Positions 41,421 through 51,300 of a stretch of DNA of 64,000 nucleotides are shown here, in pieces. The DNA is from Aurantiochytrium sp. KH105 (taxonomy: Eukaryota; Sar; Bigyra; Thraustochytrida; Thraustochytriidae). Location of the stretch: contig BGKB01000041.1 of the NCBI GenBank assembly GCA_003116975.1, positions 510,891 through 574,890 of the forward strand, written 5' to 3'. The notes under the pieces were generated by a model. That model worked only from the letters and a program-made list of their open reading frames with translations, searched no databases and was not told where the DNA came from. Each line of letters starts with the position of its first letter. Position 1 is the stretch's first letter. Both the position numbers and the translations under genes were made by a program.

Positions 41421-42903
41421 ATTTTAACCGTTCGTTCGTCCGCTCGCCCCGCCAGCGTGCCAGCACGCACGCCTGAACCGCGGTCCTAAAGACTTGTCCT
41501 CCGCCGCCTTCCGCGCTTTTCGCTCGCAGCCTCCCCGCCAGGACGAGCTGCAGAAAACTCTACGCTGGCGGGCTGGCTGGCTGGCTGGCTGCTCGAGACT
41601 CCGAGCGCGATCGAGCCGGCCGGGCGAAGGCGCAACGAGTGGCCGCGGCGGCGCGCATCCCGTCCATCCACCCATCCGTCCATCCATTGCGCACGCGGAC
41701 TCGATGCGACTGGCCGGCCGGAGGCCCGCCGCCGCTGCGGGACCGCTGCGGGCCGCAGTCTCCCGCAGCGACGCTGGCCAGTCAGTCACTCGCTGGCGGG
41801 CAAGGGCGCGGGACCTATAGTCGACTCGCGGGCGCGGAAACCGCACTTGCGCGCAGTGGCCGGCCGAATGGAGAGAAAGGCTCGCCACGCGCCGTGCGGA
41901 ATGGCTGGCCAGGGCCGGCGGCGAAAGGCAGTGCATCGCGGGCTGGAATCTTGTCTGCCGCGGGAGGCGCCGGGGTCGGCGGCCGGAAGGCCAGGACTTT
42001 TACGTTGAAGGCCGGCGGAGGAGGAGGACGGGATGCAGAGGGACGAGGACGCGGCGCGGTGGTTAGGTAGGTATAGTGATACATGCTGTTAGTCGTGCGC
42101 GGGCGGCGGCCGCTCGGCTGGCCACTGGCGGGGCCGCCCCGCAGCGTGCTTGCGACGGGAAAGATGCGGGGTGCTGAGCAGCTTGTTCCGCGCCACAGCC
42201 CGGGGCGGGTGTGGGGGCGGGCCGCCCCCCGCGGTTCGGTGGTGAGCGTGCCTAAACTCGTAGTGGCGCGGGGCGCGCGGTATGAAAGGCGGTGGAAGGA
42301 GGGACCCGCGGGGCGGGGCGGAGGCGCAGGCGGCGCAAGCAGGAAAGAATTTGAACCGCGGGCGGCACGAGAAAGGAATCGCCAGTCCCAGTCACATACG
42401 GGTTTAAGGAAGGCCTTCCGTCTGGCGGAGAGAGGCCGGCGGCGATTCCTCGCGCCGCAGACACGACAACCTCCCTCCCTCCGCCGCCGGCTCCGCCCGC
42501 CTGCCCGCCCGCTCGCCCGCTCGCCCGCTCGCCAGCCCGCGCGCGCCGGAGCCCGCTCGCGCGCCGGGTCCCGAGCGCCTGCGCCAGCGCGGCCAGCGGC
42601 CAGCCGCCGGAGTCCGCGGGATCGGTTTGAACGTACCGCTGTCTGTGCCTTGGCTTGGCTTGGCCGCCCTGCCCGGCGTGGATCCGATTCGATCAGAGCG
42701 CCGCGACGCCGCGCGCCGCGAGCGAGCTCCGCGCGCGCCCGCCCCTTCGCGCGCCAAAGGCAGCGGGAGACGGCGCGAGGCGGCGCCCTGGCCGCGCGGA
42801 CGGAAGGCCTGCCTGGCGCTGGCGCTGGCGCCGGAGCCTCTGATCTGCGTGCCTCTGCATACGCACAAGCATACATACTACATACATACGTAGGTCCGCA
42901 GCG

Positions 42904-43018
42904 CTCGTGCTCGAGCCCGTGCTCGAGTTCGAGTTCGAGTTCGGGTTCGAGGCCAACTTCGAGGTCGACCTCGAGGGCGAGGCCGGCTTCGAGGGCGAGG
43001 CCGAGAGCGAGGACTTGC
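42904..43018. repeat. GAGTTC / GAGGGCGAG degenerate array
   Basis: Hexamer and 9-mer units (GAGTTCGAG, GAGGGCGAG) cover about 115 bp and include the palindrome TCGAGGTCGACCTCGA. The array reads as Leu/Glu or Gly/Leu dipeptides on the - strand and is judged non-coding. Confidence 0.75.
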
Positions 43019-43499
43019 TCGGCGTAGGGATCTCGAGCGTCCGCCGAGCGCAGTTCCTGCTGCTCCGTCGTTCGTATCTCTGACCCTGCCCGAGCGAGCG
43101 AGACAAGCACGTGCAGCTCGGCTTGCGCAAGGACGAACACAAGCACGAGGAAGGGCTGCTCGGAACCCGACCTGCGAGCGGAGATACACAGACGGAGAGA
43201 CAGACGCGCCGGCGGGCAGGCAGCCGGGCAGGCACGGGGAGACAGACGCAGAAACGAAAGAGCGAGCGCGCAGAAAGCCCAAGCAAGCTGCGAAAGGGCT
43301 GACGCGGGGGCGGGATCATCGCCGCTTTGGCAAGGCGAGGTTGGATTGGGTGGCTCGAGTGGGCGACACGCGCGCACGCTCGTGAGCGTGCGGGCCGCGC
43401 ACTCGCCCGTCCACCCTGGCCAGCCACGGACCGGGGCCGGCAGAGCGGACGGGCACACCCGCAAGGTGCCCGCGACGCGACCGGCAAACCAACAAGAAC

Positions 43500-45185
43500 A
43501 TGCTGCGGAACGAACTCGAAGAGGTGGAAGACAAGTTTGATCGGGTCTCCATCCGCAAACGCGCGCGCAACGTCTCCTTCGTGGGCAGCCGCAGACACTG
43601 CACGCCTCGCATCGGGTCAGATGCCGTCGTCTCGCGCTCCCCCGGCACCCTTGGCTCGCACCACAAGGCAGTCAGCTTCAGTCTCAATGATAGGGGCTCC
43701 GTTGACCTGCGCAAATGCCTTCTCGATGACCAGGCCGACGAGGTAGAGGGTCTCCTCGAGTGCTCCCCGGGAGAGCGCTTTGGGTCGCTTCGCCTCACCC
43801 CTCTCATGATTGCCGCGCGTGCCGGCGAACTCAGCATCGTCGAGACGCTTCTCGATCGCGGGGCAAGCCCCATGGACTCCGACGCACGCGGCTTCGACGC
43901 GCTCATGTACGCTGTGCGAGACGGCCACGCCCTGGTGGCGCACCTGCTTCTCCGGGCCATCAAGTACGCCGTCAGCCGCTCCGGCGAGACCGGTTACTCC
44001 TTTTTTAACAAGCATGGCCTCACCCACATGCTTTACGCCGCCACCAATGGCCGCACAAACTGCGTAGATATTCTGCGACGCAACGGAAGCCGCGTTGACC
44101 TCCCCGACGCCACAGGCTTCACGCCTCTTATGGCTGCCTGCCAGAACGGGCACTTAGAGACCGCAAAACGTCTCCTCGACTATGGTGCGAAAATAAACCG
44201 TCGCGACCGAGTCGGCATGACTGCACTCGCCTGGGCCGTGCGCGAAGGCTCCGCTGTTTGCACCGAGCTTTTGCTGCGCCATGGTGCAGACGTCGAGCTC
44301 GCCGATAAACGCCGCCGCCCACCCCTCTTTTGGGCAGTCATGGAGGGCCACAGCGCTATTGGCGAACGTCTCTTGCAAGCTGGCGCAACAGTATGCGATA
44401 CGGTTCGCTACGCAGTCTTGCATTCGCACCAAGTCGCCAGCCAGGCGCGCCACGAGTCTCGTGGTCGCGCTCACCATCCCCAGCAACTTCAACAGCAACA
44501 GCAGCAGCAGCTCCACGAGCAACAGCAGCAGCAACAGCAGCAGCAACAGCTCCACGAGCAACAGCACCAGCACCAGCAAAACAATGACCAAGACTTTCAG
44601 CACCAACAAAACAACGAGCATGAGCTTGTGCGTGGCGCTCATCAGCAACACCCCAACGAACAGCGCACGGGCCAAGGCATTGTGGCGGGCGCCTGCACAG
44701 GGTCGCAGGCCCAGCTCGACGCCGACGCACTCCACCTCAAGCAGCGCATCCAGCAGCAGGACAAGGAAATGCTGCGGGGACAGCAGCAAGAAGACCAGGT
44801 TGATCAGCTCGACGCCAGTCTCAACTCCTTCGATACCATATTTGAGGCTGACGAAGACAGCGGAAACGATGACACGCGCGCCGAGGACTCTGAGTCCGAC
44901 GAATTCTCCTCGGACCAGTCCCCTGACCATATGAGCATGTCGCGTCTCGAGCTGCCTCGCACAGGCCTGCCGCTCGCTCCCCGCCACGCACAGCAGCCTC
45001 GCCAGCAACACCGCCAGCCTGACGACGAGGACGACGGCGAGAACGATGCTGATGATGACGAGGATCACGATGATGGCGCCGTTTTCGATTTAGACGACGA
45101 CGACGACATCATGACCATGACACGTCACATTCCACCCTCGTCCTCCATGCCGGCTGCCCTCCCTTCCGTCATCCCCACGCTTTGA
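43500..45185 (+). CDS. Ankyrin-repeat protein with polyQ and acidic tail, 561 aa
   Basis: Six ankyrin repeats at about 97-310: TPLMIAARAGELSIVETLL, DALMYAVRDGHALVAHLLL, THMLYAATNGRTNCVDIL, TPLMAACQNGHLETAKRLL, TALAWAVREGSAVCTELLL and PPLFWAVMEGHSAIGERLL. The second unit is followed by a short insertion (YAVSRSGETGYSF). After residue 325 the chain is Gln/His rich (polyQ tracts coded by CAG and CAA), then Asp/Glu rich up to an acidic run near the end (DLDDDDD). Ankyrins mediate protein binding; no catalytic domain is seen. The polyQ block is repeat DNA and may vary in length between strains. Start MLRNELEEVE. Confidence 0.85.
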   Translation: MLRNELEEVEDKFDRVSIRKRARNVSFVGSRRHCTPRIGSDAVVSRSPGTLGSHHKAVSFSLNDRGSVDLRKCLLDDQADEVEGLLECSPGERFGSLRLTPLMIAARAGELSIVETLLDRGASPMDSDARGFDALMYAVRDGHALVAHLLLRAIKYAVSRSGETGYSFFNKHGLTHMLYAATNGRTNCVDILRRNGSRVDLPDATGFTPLMAACQNGHLETAKRLLDYGAKINRRDRVGMTALAWAVREGSAVCTELLLRHGADVELADKRRRPPLFWAVMEGHSAIGERLLQAGATVCDTVRYAVLHSHQVASQARHESRGRAHHPQQLQQQQQQQLHEQQQQQQQQQQLHEQQHQHQQNNDQDFQHQQNNEHELVRGAHQQHPNEQRTGQGIVAGACTGSQAQLDADALHLKQRIQQQDKEMLRGQQQEDQVDQLDASLNSFDTIFEADEDSGNDDTRAEDSESDEFSSDQSPDHMSMSRLELPRTGLPLAPRHAQQPRQQHRQPDDEDDGENDADDDEDHDDGAVFDLDDDDDIMTMTRHIPPSSSMPAALPSVIPTL

Positions 45186-45607
45186 TGATGATGATGATGA
45201 CTGTTACAAGAGAATTTGAAGAGAAAAAGAAAAAATTGCTTTGATACTACCCATTTCTTTGTGTATATGCTGACTTCGCATCTCGTTCTCTTCCTTTTTA
45301 CAGAAACGAGGCCTCAAGAGTGACGATTCGCAGGTTGATCGCCATCCGTCTCCACCGTCACATTTCCGCCACGCGAAACGTCGCTTCTGTCTGGAGCATA
45401 TCAACAAACAAAAATATAATCGTGTCATTCACAAAGAAAAGATTCAAATCCGAAAAAAATAAACCCGCTTTCGCAGTCTTTGACATCATCCGTCACGTCT
45501 CACTCGCGTGCCATCGTCAATTCATATCCTTTTGTCGCAGTTCAAAATCGTTGCTGCTCTTGTATACGTCTACTATATCATATTCAGGCTTCGTTCCATT
45601 CCGCAGC
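45186..45607. other. Convergent 3' spacer
   Basis: AT-richer spacer between the ankyrin gene (+) and DPH5 (-). A (TGA)n run at 45184-45201 overlaps the ankyrin stop codon. No gene seen. Confidence 0.5.
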
Positions 45608-46504
45608 TCATGCACCTTCACTGTCGTCATCGTCCTCGCCGTCCTCGCCAGCGCCAGACTCAGCTTCTGTCTCGACACGCTTGTCTTCTGCCGTGGGGCG
45701 AAAGAGCGCGAGCATCTCCTCTTCAATAACATGAGTTTCGCCCACAATCACAAGCGAGTGCAAAGGAGGTCCAAACTCAACTTCAAGAAGCTCTTGCATT
45801 GTGCCGGCGATGATCTTTTGCGAGGCCTGGCCGACGCGGGCAACACCCACGCATCGCGTCGTCTCGCGCGAAAGTACGCCTTGCTTGCGCACCTCCTCCT
45901 CAATATAGAGTAACTGCTCAATCGCCTCTTTGATGGTCATGTACCGGGGCGGGTCGTAGACGAACTTGCCCGTCGTCTCTAGTTTCTCGATATTCGGCTC
46001 TTTCACCTTGATGTCGAGCAAGCACAGCGAGTGGAGCTTGGCCTTGGCATTCACCTCAATCTTGTCGTAAAAGCTGTCCGGCTTCCAGTTGCCCTGGAAG
46101 AGCGGAATCGACACCGTCTGGCCAAAGTTGTAGAGTTGCAGACCGCAGCTCCCGATCGCATTCATAATCGACGCATTGTGAATGACCTGCACCTTGATGC
46201 CCTTTTGCACAGCGCGCAAGTACATGTCCGTGTGCGTGGTGGCCCCAAACGGATCGCCGACAACGAGCAGCGCAACATCTGTCTCCTCGGCACCCTCGAG
46301 AATTTCGTCTGACCCGCTCTCAACGAGCTCGCGGTCTGCCAGTCGCACTGGCTTGCCGTAGTACGCCTCGAGTTTCGCTGTGTCCACGCCCAGGATGGAC
46401 GTGTAGTGCTCAAGAAAGACGCGCTCACAGCTCTTGACGGCCTCAAGACCCTTGACAGTGATGTCCGTCTCGTCGCCAAGTCCGAGCCCAATAATGTACA
46501 GCAT
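45608..46504 (-). CDS. DPH5: Diphthine methyl ester synthase, 298 aa
   Basis: SAM-dependent methyltransferase of diphthamide synthesis on eEF2, with the tetrapyrrole-methylase fold. Hallmarks: the N-terminal MLYIIGLGLGDETDITVKGL, VFLEHYTSILG, LLVVGDPFGATTHTD, VIHNASIMNAIGSCGLQLY and FGQTVSIPLF, then the C-terminal GVARVGQASQKIIAGT and HSLVIVGETH. Length is close to other eukaryotic DPH5 proteins, plus an acidic tail (EDGEDDDDSEG). The start at MLYIIG is fixed by the family's N-terminus. Its upstream region holds a CACTTGCGCGC motif at 46554. Confidence 0.97.
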   Translation of the reverse strand: MLYIIGLGLGDETDITVKGLEAVKSCERVFLEHYTSILGVDTAKLEAYYGKPVRLADRELVESGSDEILEGAEETDVALLVVGDPFGATTHTDMYLRAVQKGIKVQVIHNASIMNAIGSCGLQLYNFGQTVSIPLFQGNWKPDSFYDKIEVNAKAKLHSLCLLDIKVKEPNIEKLETTGKFVYDPPRYMTIKEAIEQLLYIEEEVRKQGVLSRETTRCVGVARVGQASQKIIAGTMQELLEVEFGPPLHSLVIVGETHVIEEEMLALFRPTAEDKRVETEAESGAGEDGEDDDDSEGA

Positions 46505-46773
46505 CTTGCCTACTTGTCTGCGCGCCTGCTCGCTTGCGCGCTCGCTTGCTCGCCCACTTGCGCGCTCCTTGTCTTGTCTTTAGCTGTCTGGGCGGGGTCT
46601 CAACCACTCATCAGCATTTGTTTTGGAAAAAAAAAAAAAAAAACTAAGCAAGGAAAGAGGGGGACCAGAGTGCAGACGCCGAGGAGGAAAAACGAAAAGA
46701 AAGAAAGCTCGATTGAAATGAATAGTATGGAGGTAGAAAAAAGAAACACAACAGCATGGCGACAACAGAGCAC
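46505..46773. promoter_or_regulatory. DPH5 upstream region with A17 tract
   Basis: Upstream of DPH5 (-) and downstream of the K+ channel gene (-). It contains CTCGCTTGCGCGCTCGC repeats (46515-46563), including CCCACTTGCGCGC (46552-46564), and a poly(A) tract of about 17 at 46626-46642. Confidence 0.4.
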
Positions 46774-47766
46774 TCAAGGAACAACGTTGCCAATGATAGA
46801 GGAAAAGACCCGCTCAGATTCCGGGGACGCAAACTCCGCGTTGATGCTCTCAGGCGTGAGATCCTTGAACGCAGTGTCGAGGCGGCGAAAGTCACTCAAA
46901 TCCACCTTGCCTTCCTGCTCCAGACGGTACATAATAAACTCCATCTTAGTGAGCACCTCAATCAGGTCGCGCTTCGTGTAGTGCTGAATGGCCTCCGTGT
47001 CGGTGACGTTGCGCATGGCAATGATGCCAACACGGGCGGAAAGGTGCTCGCGAATCACATGCTGGCGCTCCTCGCGCTGGGCACGCCACCGGAGCTTGCG
47101 AGATTCCAGAATAACGTCCATCAGACTGCCAATGAGACGAAAAAGCATAAAGACTCCAATCGTGACCCAGAAAATCGCAAACAGACGACCCTCGTGCGTT
47201 CGCGGCGCAAGATCTCCATAGCCTACCGTCGACAGCGTCGTCACCGTAAAGTAAAGAGAATCCACAAACGAGTAGTCCTCCACGTAGACGAAAAAGATTG
47301 TACTGACCAGCATGAGAAGGAAGACAATGAGGACGTTAATGACGAGCTGTTTACGAGCGCGACTCATGAAGCGCTTCGTCTCTTCTTCGTTGCCCTCCTC
47401 CAGCTCCTCGACATCAATGGAAAACAAAAAGTCAGAGACCTCGAGTGCGTAGCCCACAAGAAAGAGGCTCACCAGCACGTAGCCGGCCGTGAACAGTTTC
47501 GTGCCGTCATCATAAGGGACCACGTCTCCGTACCCGACCGTCGACAGGGTCACCACGGCAAAGTAAAAGGCGTCGTTGAACGTCGTGTCGTACGTCTCAT
47601 CAAGACCCTGGCTTGTGTACAAAGGATTAATGTATTGAAACGCCAGGGCGCCGATCAAAGCGTACAAGAACACGCCGAGAATCAGGCCCATGACGATCTT
47701 CTTTTGCTCCCACGGCGTCGTCATCTTGGCCCCGCCATACGACGATTTCTGAAAGACGTACACCAT
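46774..47766 (-). CDS. Two-pore-domain potassium channel (TPK-like), 330 aa
   Basis: Two copies of the K+ selectivity filter, TLSTVGYGD, at about residues 73-81 and 183-191, each between two membrane helices (first helix VMGLILGVFLYALIGAL; second pair around FTAGYVLVSLFLVGYA, VLIVFLLMLVSTIFF, and FWVTIGVFMLFRLIG). This 4-TM, 2-pore plan is that of plant and protist TPK channels. The C-terminal part MEFIMYRLEQEGKVDLSDF resembles the EF-hand-like tail of TPKs, but the calcium loop is degenerate. The linker between the halves is acidic (EELEEGNEEE). Membrane (plasma or vacuolar) cannot be read from sequence. Confidence 0.92.
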   Translation of the reverse strand: MVYVFQKSSYGGAKMTTPWEQKKIVMGLILGVFLYALIGALAFQYINPLYTSQGLDETYDTTFNDAFYFAVVTLSTVGYGDVVPYDDGTKLFTAGYVLVSLFLVGYALEVSDFLFSIDVEELEEGNEEETKRFMSRARKQLVINVLIVFLLMLVSTIFFVYVEDYSFVDSLYFTVTTLSTVGYGDLAPRTHEGRLFAIFWVTIGVFMLFRLIGSLMDVILESRKLRWRAQREERQHVIREHLSARVGIIAMRNVTDTEAIQHYTKRDLIEVLTKMEFIMYRLEQEGKVDLSDFRRLDTAFKDLTPESINAEFASPESERVFSSIIGNVVP

Positions 47767-48324
47767 GGTCTCGCCGCGCCTGCGCGTCTACTGCCTTCTG
47801 GCCGACCTCCACCGCGAGCAGCTGCGAGCTCGCGCGCGCGCGTGCCCACCTCTTCTCGCACAACCAATGTCCCCCTGAACGCCCGTGCTCAAAGCCTCTC
47901 GCTCGCTCGCTCGCTCGCCTTGGCCTGAGTGCGCCTGCTCGCGTGCGCCTGCTCGCGTGCGCCTGCTCGCGTGCGCCTCGCCGATCTGCCTCCTTCCTCC
48001 GCCGCCGCGCCGCGATCGGGACTTGCCCTGCCGCGCCGCCGCGCCGCCAAGCAGACCGAGCAGGCCAAGCACGCGAGGCCAACGCAAACGTGCACAGACC
48101 CAGAGCCAGCGCGTGCAGCGGGTGTGCACGCGCAAACATACTGTAAGTACACACCCCTTTTCCCTTTTCTGCGCGTATACAGCACTTGGTTTCTACTATA
48201 CTATACATTATCGATTGCTGGATAGATGAATCGATTGCTGGATGGATCGCCCACATCGACGTGCACGCGCTGGACGTGGAGCTGCAGCCGGTGCTGGCGC
48301 TGGTGCCGCCGGTCGCGGCAGCGG
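47767..48324. other. Spacer with 14-bp GC tandem repeats
   Basis: Between the K+ channel start and the poly(A) polymerase stop. (GCTC)n lies at about 47899-47918, then about four copies of a 14-bp unit GCCTGCTCGCGTGC (47931-47980). No gene. Confidence 0.6.
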
Positions 48325-51300
48325 TCAGGAGGAGGAGGCGACGGCCGCGGAGGCGGGAGCGGAGGCGGCGGCGGCGGGCTGCCCAGTCTTGGGCCGCGGC
48401 GAGAGCGCGCTCGAGGAGGGCCAGCGCACGATCTTCTGCAGGAGAGGGCTCGCAGTGGGCTGGCCGGCGTGGCCAAAGAGCGCGCGCCGCAAGACGTCCG
48501 AGGCGTCCATAAAGGCGCGCTGGATGGAGGCGATGCGGAAACAGTTGCGGCCGACGTTGTTGCCGGGGCTGAGCGGGTCGTCGATGAAGACCGGGTCGAA
48601 GCGGTGCGAGTCGAACGAAGACGCGTCCGCTTGCACGGAAGACCGCGTCTGCGAGGAGGTCGGCGCCCCAAGACGCTCTCGCAGGTGAAAGGAACTCGTA
48701 CGCCCCGGCAGGCTCTCCGTGTCCGAGGACGCGCTGGTAAAGTAGTTCTCCGACTTGCGCGGGAATATCCCCTTGGCCAGCGAGACCCCCATCGCCGCTG
48801 CATCAAAGTGACGCCCGTAAAAGTTGAGAAACCCGAGGAGCAAATGCCCCAGGTGCGCGTTGACGGTGGTCGGATACGCGTGATGCGAAAACTGCCCGTG
48901 GCTACTGCTCCGAATGCGCGTCCCATTCTGCCGTGGAGCGGGCGTCGCAAGAGCTGGATTCCCGTTTTGCAAATACACCACCACGAGCAAGAGTAAGCCA
49001 TACGAGGAGAGGCCACCGGCATAGCCGTAGCCAAGGCCGCGATCGGCAAGAAACTTTTTCAGAATGAGAAGCAGTGGAGTCAGCGCAAGGTGTTGTTTGC
49101 GCAGGGTCGCCACGAGTTTCACCGTGGCCAGCCCATTGTGCTGATCCGTCTGGAAAGAAATGTCCAGCTGGACTCGCGCCGGCGCCAGCGTCGTCAGCTT
49201 GATGATCGGGACAGGCGTCAATATGGTCTTCACAGTGTCCCCATCGATCCACTCTGCAAAACGAAGCGCCTCTGCAAGATTTTGCTGCCAGCTCATCTTG
49301 ATGGCGTTGCGTCCTTCCAATGGGCCCGGCTCGTCCGCAATGTCGTCCTGCATCACCTTGGGGAGGCAAATGACAAGGTCCAAATCTCCATCGGGAAGAC
49401 TCAGACCACTTGCGCACGAACCGTACTTTTTCACGGTTGCGCGGGGCCATAGATGCCGCACAACTCCAGTCACGCGCTCGACAATCACGCCCTCTGCAGA
49501 AAGTCGCTGCTTCCGGTGCGTCTGGCACGCCTCGACGAAACCGGCAATCTCCAGGTCCAACCTGTGAATACCTTCCATCGACGTAGGCGGCGCACCTTGC
49601 CAAAATGCGCCGGCGCTACTTGTGCGAAACATCTGTGTAGACCCTGCACTCTGCGCCTGCGCTTGCTGTGCCTGCTGATGGTGGTGATGCCGCAAATGTG
49701 TGGGCGGGGGAGGTGCAGGGTCCACCATTTGACGCTGCTGTTGTTCCTGCTGCTGTTGTTCCTCTTGGTCTTGAATCTCTTGTTGCAGCTGCTCCTGTAA
49801 GGTCTGTCCGTGCCATTCGCGAGGAAAGGGCACGCTAGGCCGCCTGCGATGCACCATCGGGCCGTGCACAGCATCCATGGGGAACGGGTAAAACCAGGGA
49901 TCTGTAAAGAGGACGCCAGCTGCGTTCGTATTGTAGTACATTGCATACTGGCTTGAAACGGCATCGAGCATCGGTCCCGGTGCAAAATGGCTGCCCTCTT
50001 GCTGTTGCTGTTGCTGCTGCTGCTGGTGAGGTAGATAAAAGTCTGCCAATGGGGCCTCGATTTGCGAAAGCTGCCGAGGGCGTGCAAGAGGAGTTTGCGG
50101 CGCACTCCGAAGACCATTCGGTACCGGCGACGACGTCTTTCCCACGCCTCCGCTTCGCGAAAGCCCCGTCTTGGTGCCCAGAGCAGACGACGACGACGAC
50201 GACGATAACGACGACGACGATGATATTGGGGTCGCTATGGATGCGGCGTGACCTCGCTGTTGCACACTAGCAACACTCATTCCCGCACTACTCGAAGTGG
50301 AAACCACCCGCTTCCCCGATGCAGGCCTTCGTGCCGACGTCCCAGCTGCTGCGGCAGCAGCATACGACGTGGAGTTTAGCGAGGACGAGGCCGTCCCAGC
50401 TAGGTTGTTGGCCGTCGCTGCGCCATTCTTTACTGGAACTTGCGACACGGGCGCCATTGCAGGAGTAGACACGCTCGACTTTACAGCGAGCACGGCATCC
50501 AAAACACTTGTGATGTGATCGAGCTTGGCCTCGATTGACCTGCGCCACTCCGCATCGGCGCGCTGATACGAGGCTATTTCCCGATCCTTGGCCAGACACG
50601 ATTCGCATGCCTGATCAGCTACTGCTTCATCATTGAGGGTCGATCCCAGAGAAATTGCGCTTTGCGATGAGTCAGAGCGCATGAAGCGCGTCTGACGCTT
50701 CGCGGCATCATCAGTGTATGTTTTCTCGTGCTCCATGATTGCCGAAGCCGCGCCGCAGCTCCCATTACGTCGCTTTGACGTTCTTCGATTCATTGAGCGG
50801 CTCGAGCGGGATCCTGCTTCATTTGCTGACGCAGTGGAGTTGCGCCGATGCCCGTCTGCAGAAAAAGGTCTTCGTCTCCATCGCTTTGAGATCGTCGTCC
50901 ACTCGCCGTCGTCGCTGTGACTTCCGTCTTTTAATTCTGTTGTGGATGTCACCATTTCCGTGAGAGCGGTTTCCGACCCAGCTGCCGAGAGCTGAGGCCT
51001 ATGCTGACTTTCGTGAAGTGAAGCCTTCTTATTTTCTAATAATGAAGCATCTTCAGCCTCTAGAGACGTAGCCTTTCCGGTCTCTTTTAATGTTGCAGCT
51101 TCGCCTTTTTGCGGCGAAGCTCTTTCATTCTTCAGTAACGAAGCATTTTCCTTTACCAATATTGTACGCCCGTCCGCTACGGGTTCACGTTGCTCCAGCG
51201 CGCTCTCATTTACATCTGCTGTGTCGATGGAAGTCGTCGAGCGTGCAGTCTCAACATGCGACGCAGCGTCAGTCGCCTCGGTCCATAGCCCATCGTCTCG

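Larger units (their letters stand above)
36387..43499. other. 7.1-kb gene-poor, simple-repeat-rich region
   Basis: No supported gene. The region is packed with CAG/CTG and CAGCTGCAG clusters (for example 37603-37629, 38545-38580, 40125-40165, 40630-40655), (GAA)n at about 37098-37120, (GTTT)n at about 39498-39520, (CAAT)n at 40413-40467, CTTT/GAAA tracts at 41256-41420, and a GAGTTC/GAGGTC array at 42920-43015. Open frames (for example 37925-38602 +, 39709-40785 +, 41815-43464 -) overlap on opposite strands and are dominated by Ser/Arg/Ala/Pro, as expected from repeats. No tRNA or rRNA core was recognised. Confidence 0.55.

Noticed and set aside
42330..42420. Possible tRNA on - (B-box-like GGTTCAAATTC)
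   Set aside because: No A box, acceptor stem or anticodon arm could be built around it.
41815..43464. 549-aa frame on -
   Set aside because: Arg/Pro/Ala-rich frame through repeats, with competing frames on +; Leu/Glu dipeptide runs come from the GAGTTC array.
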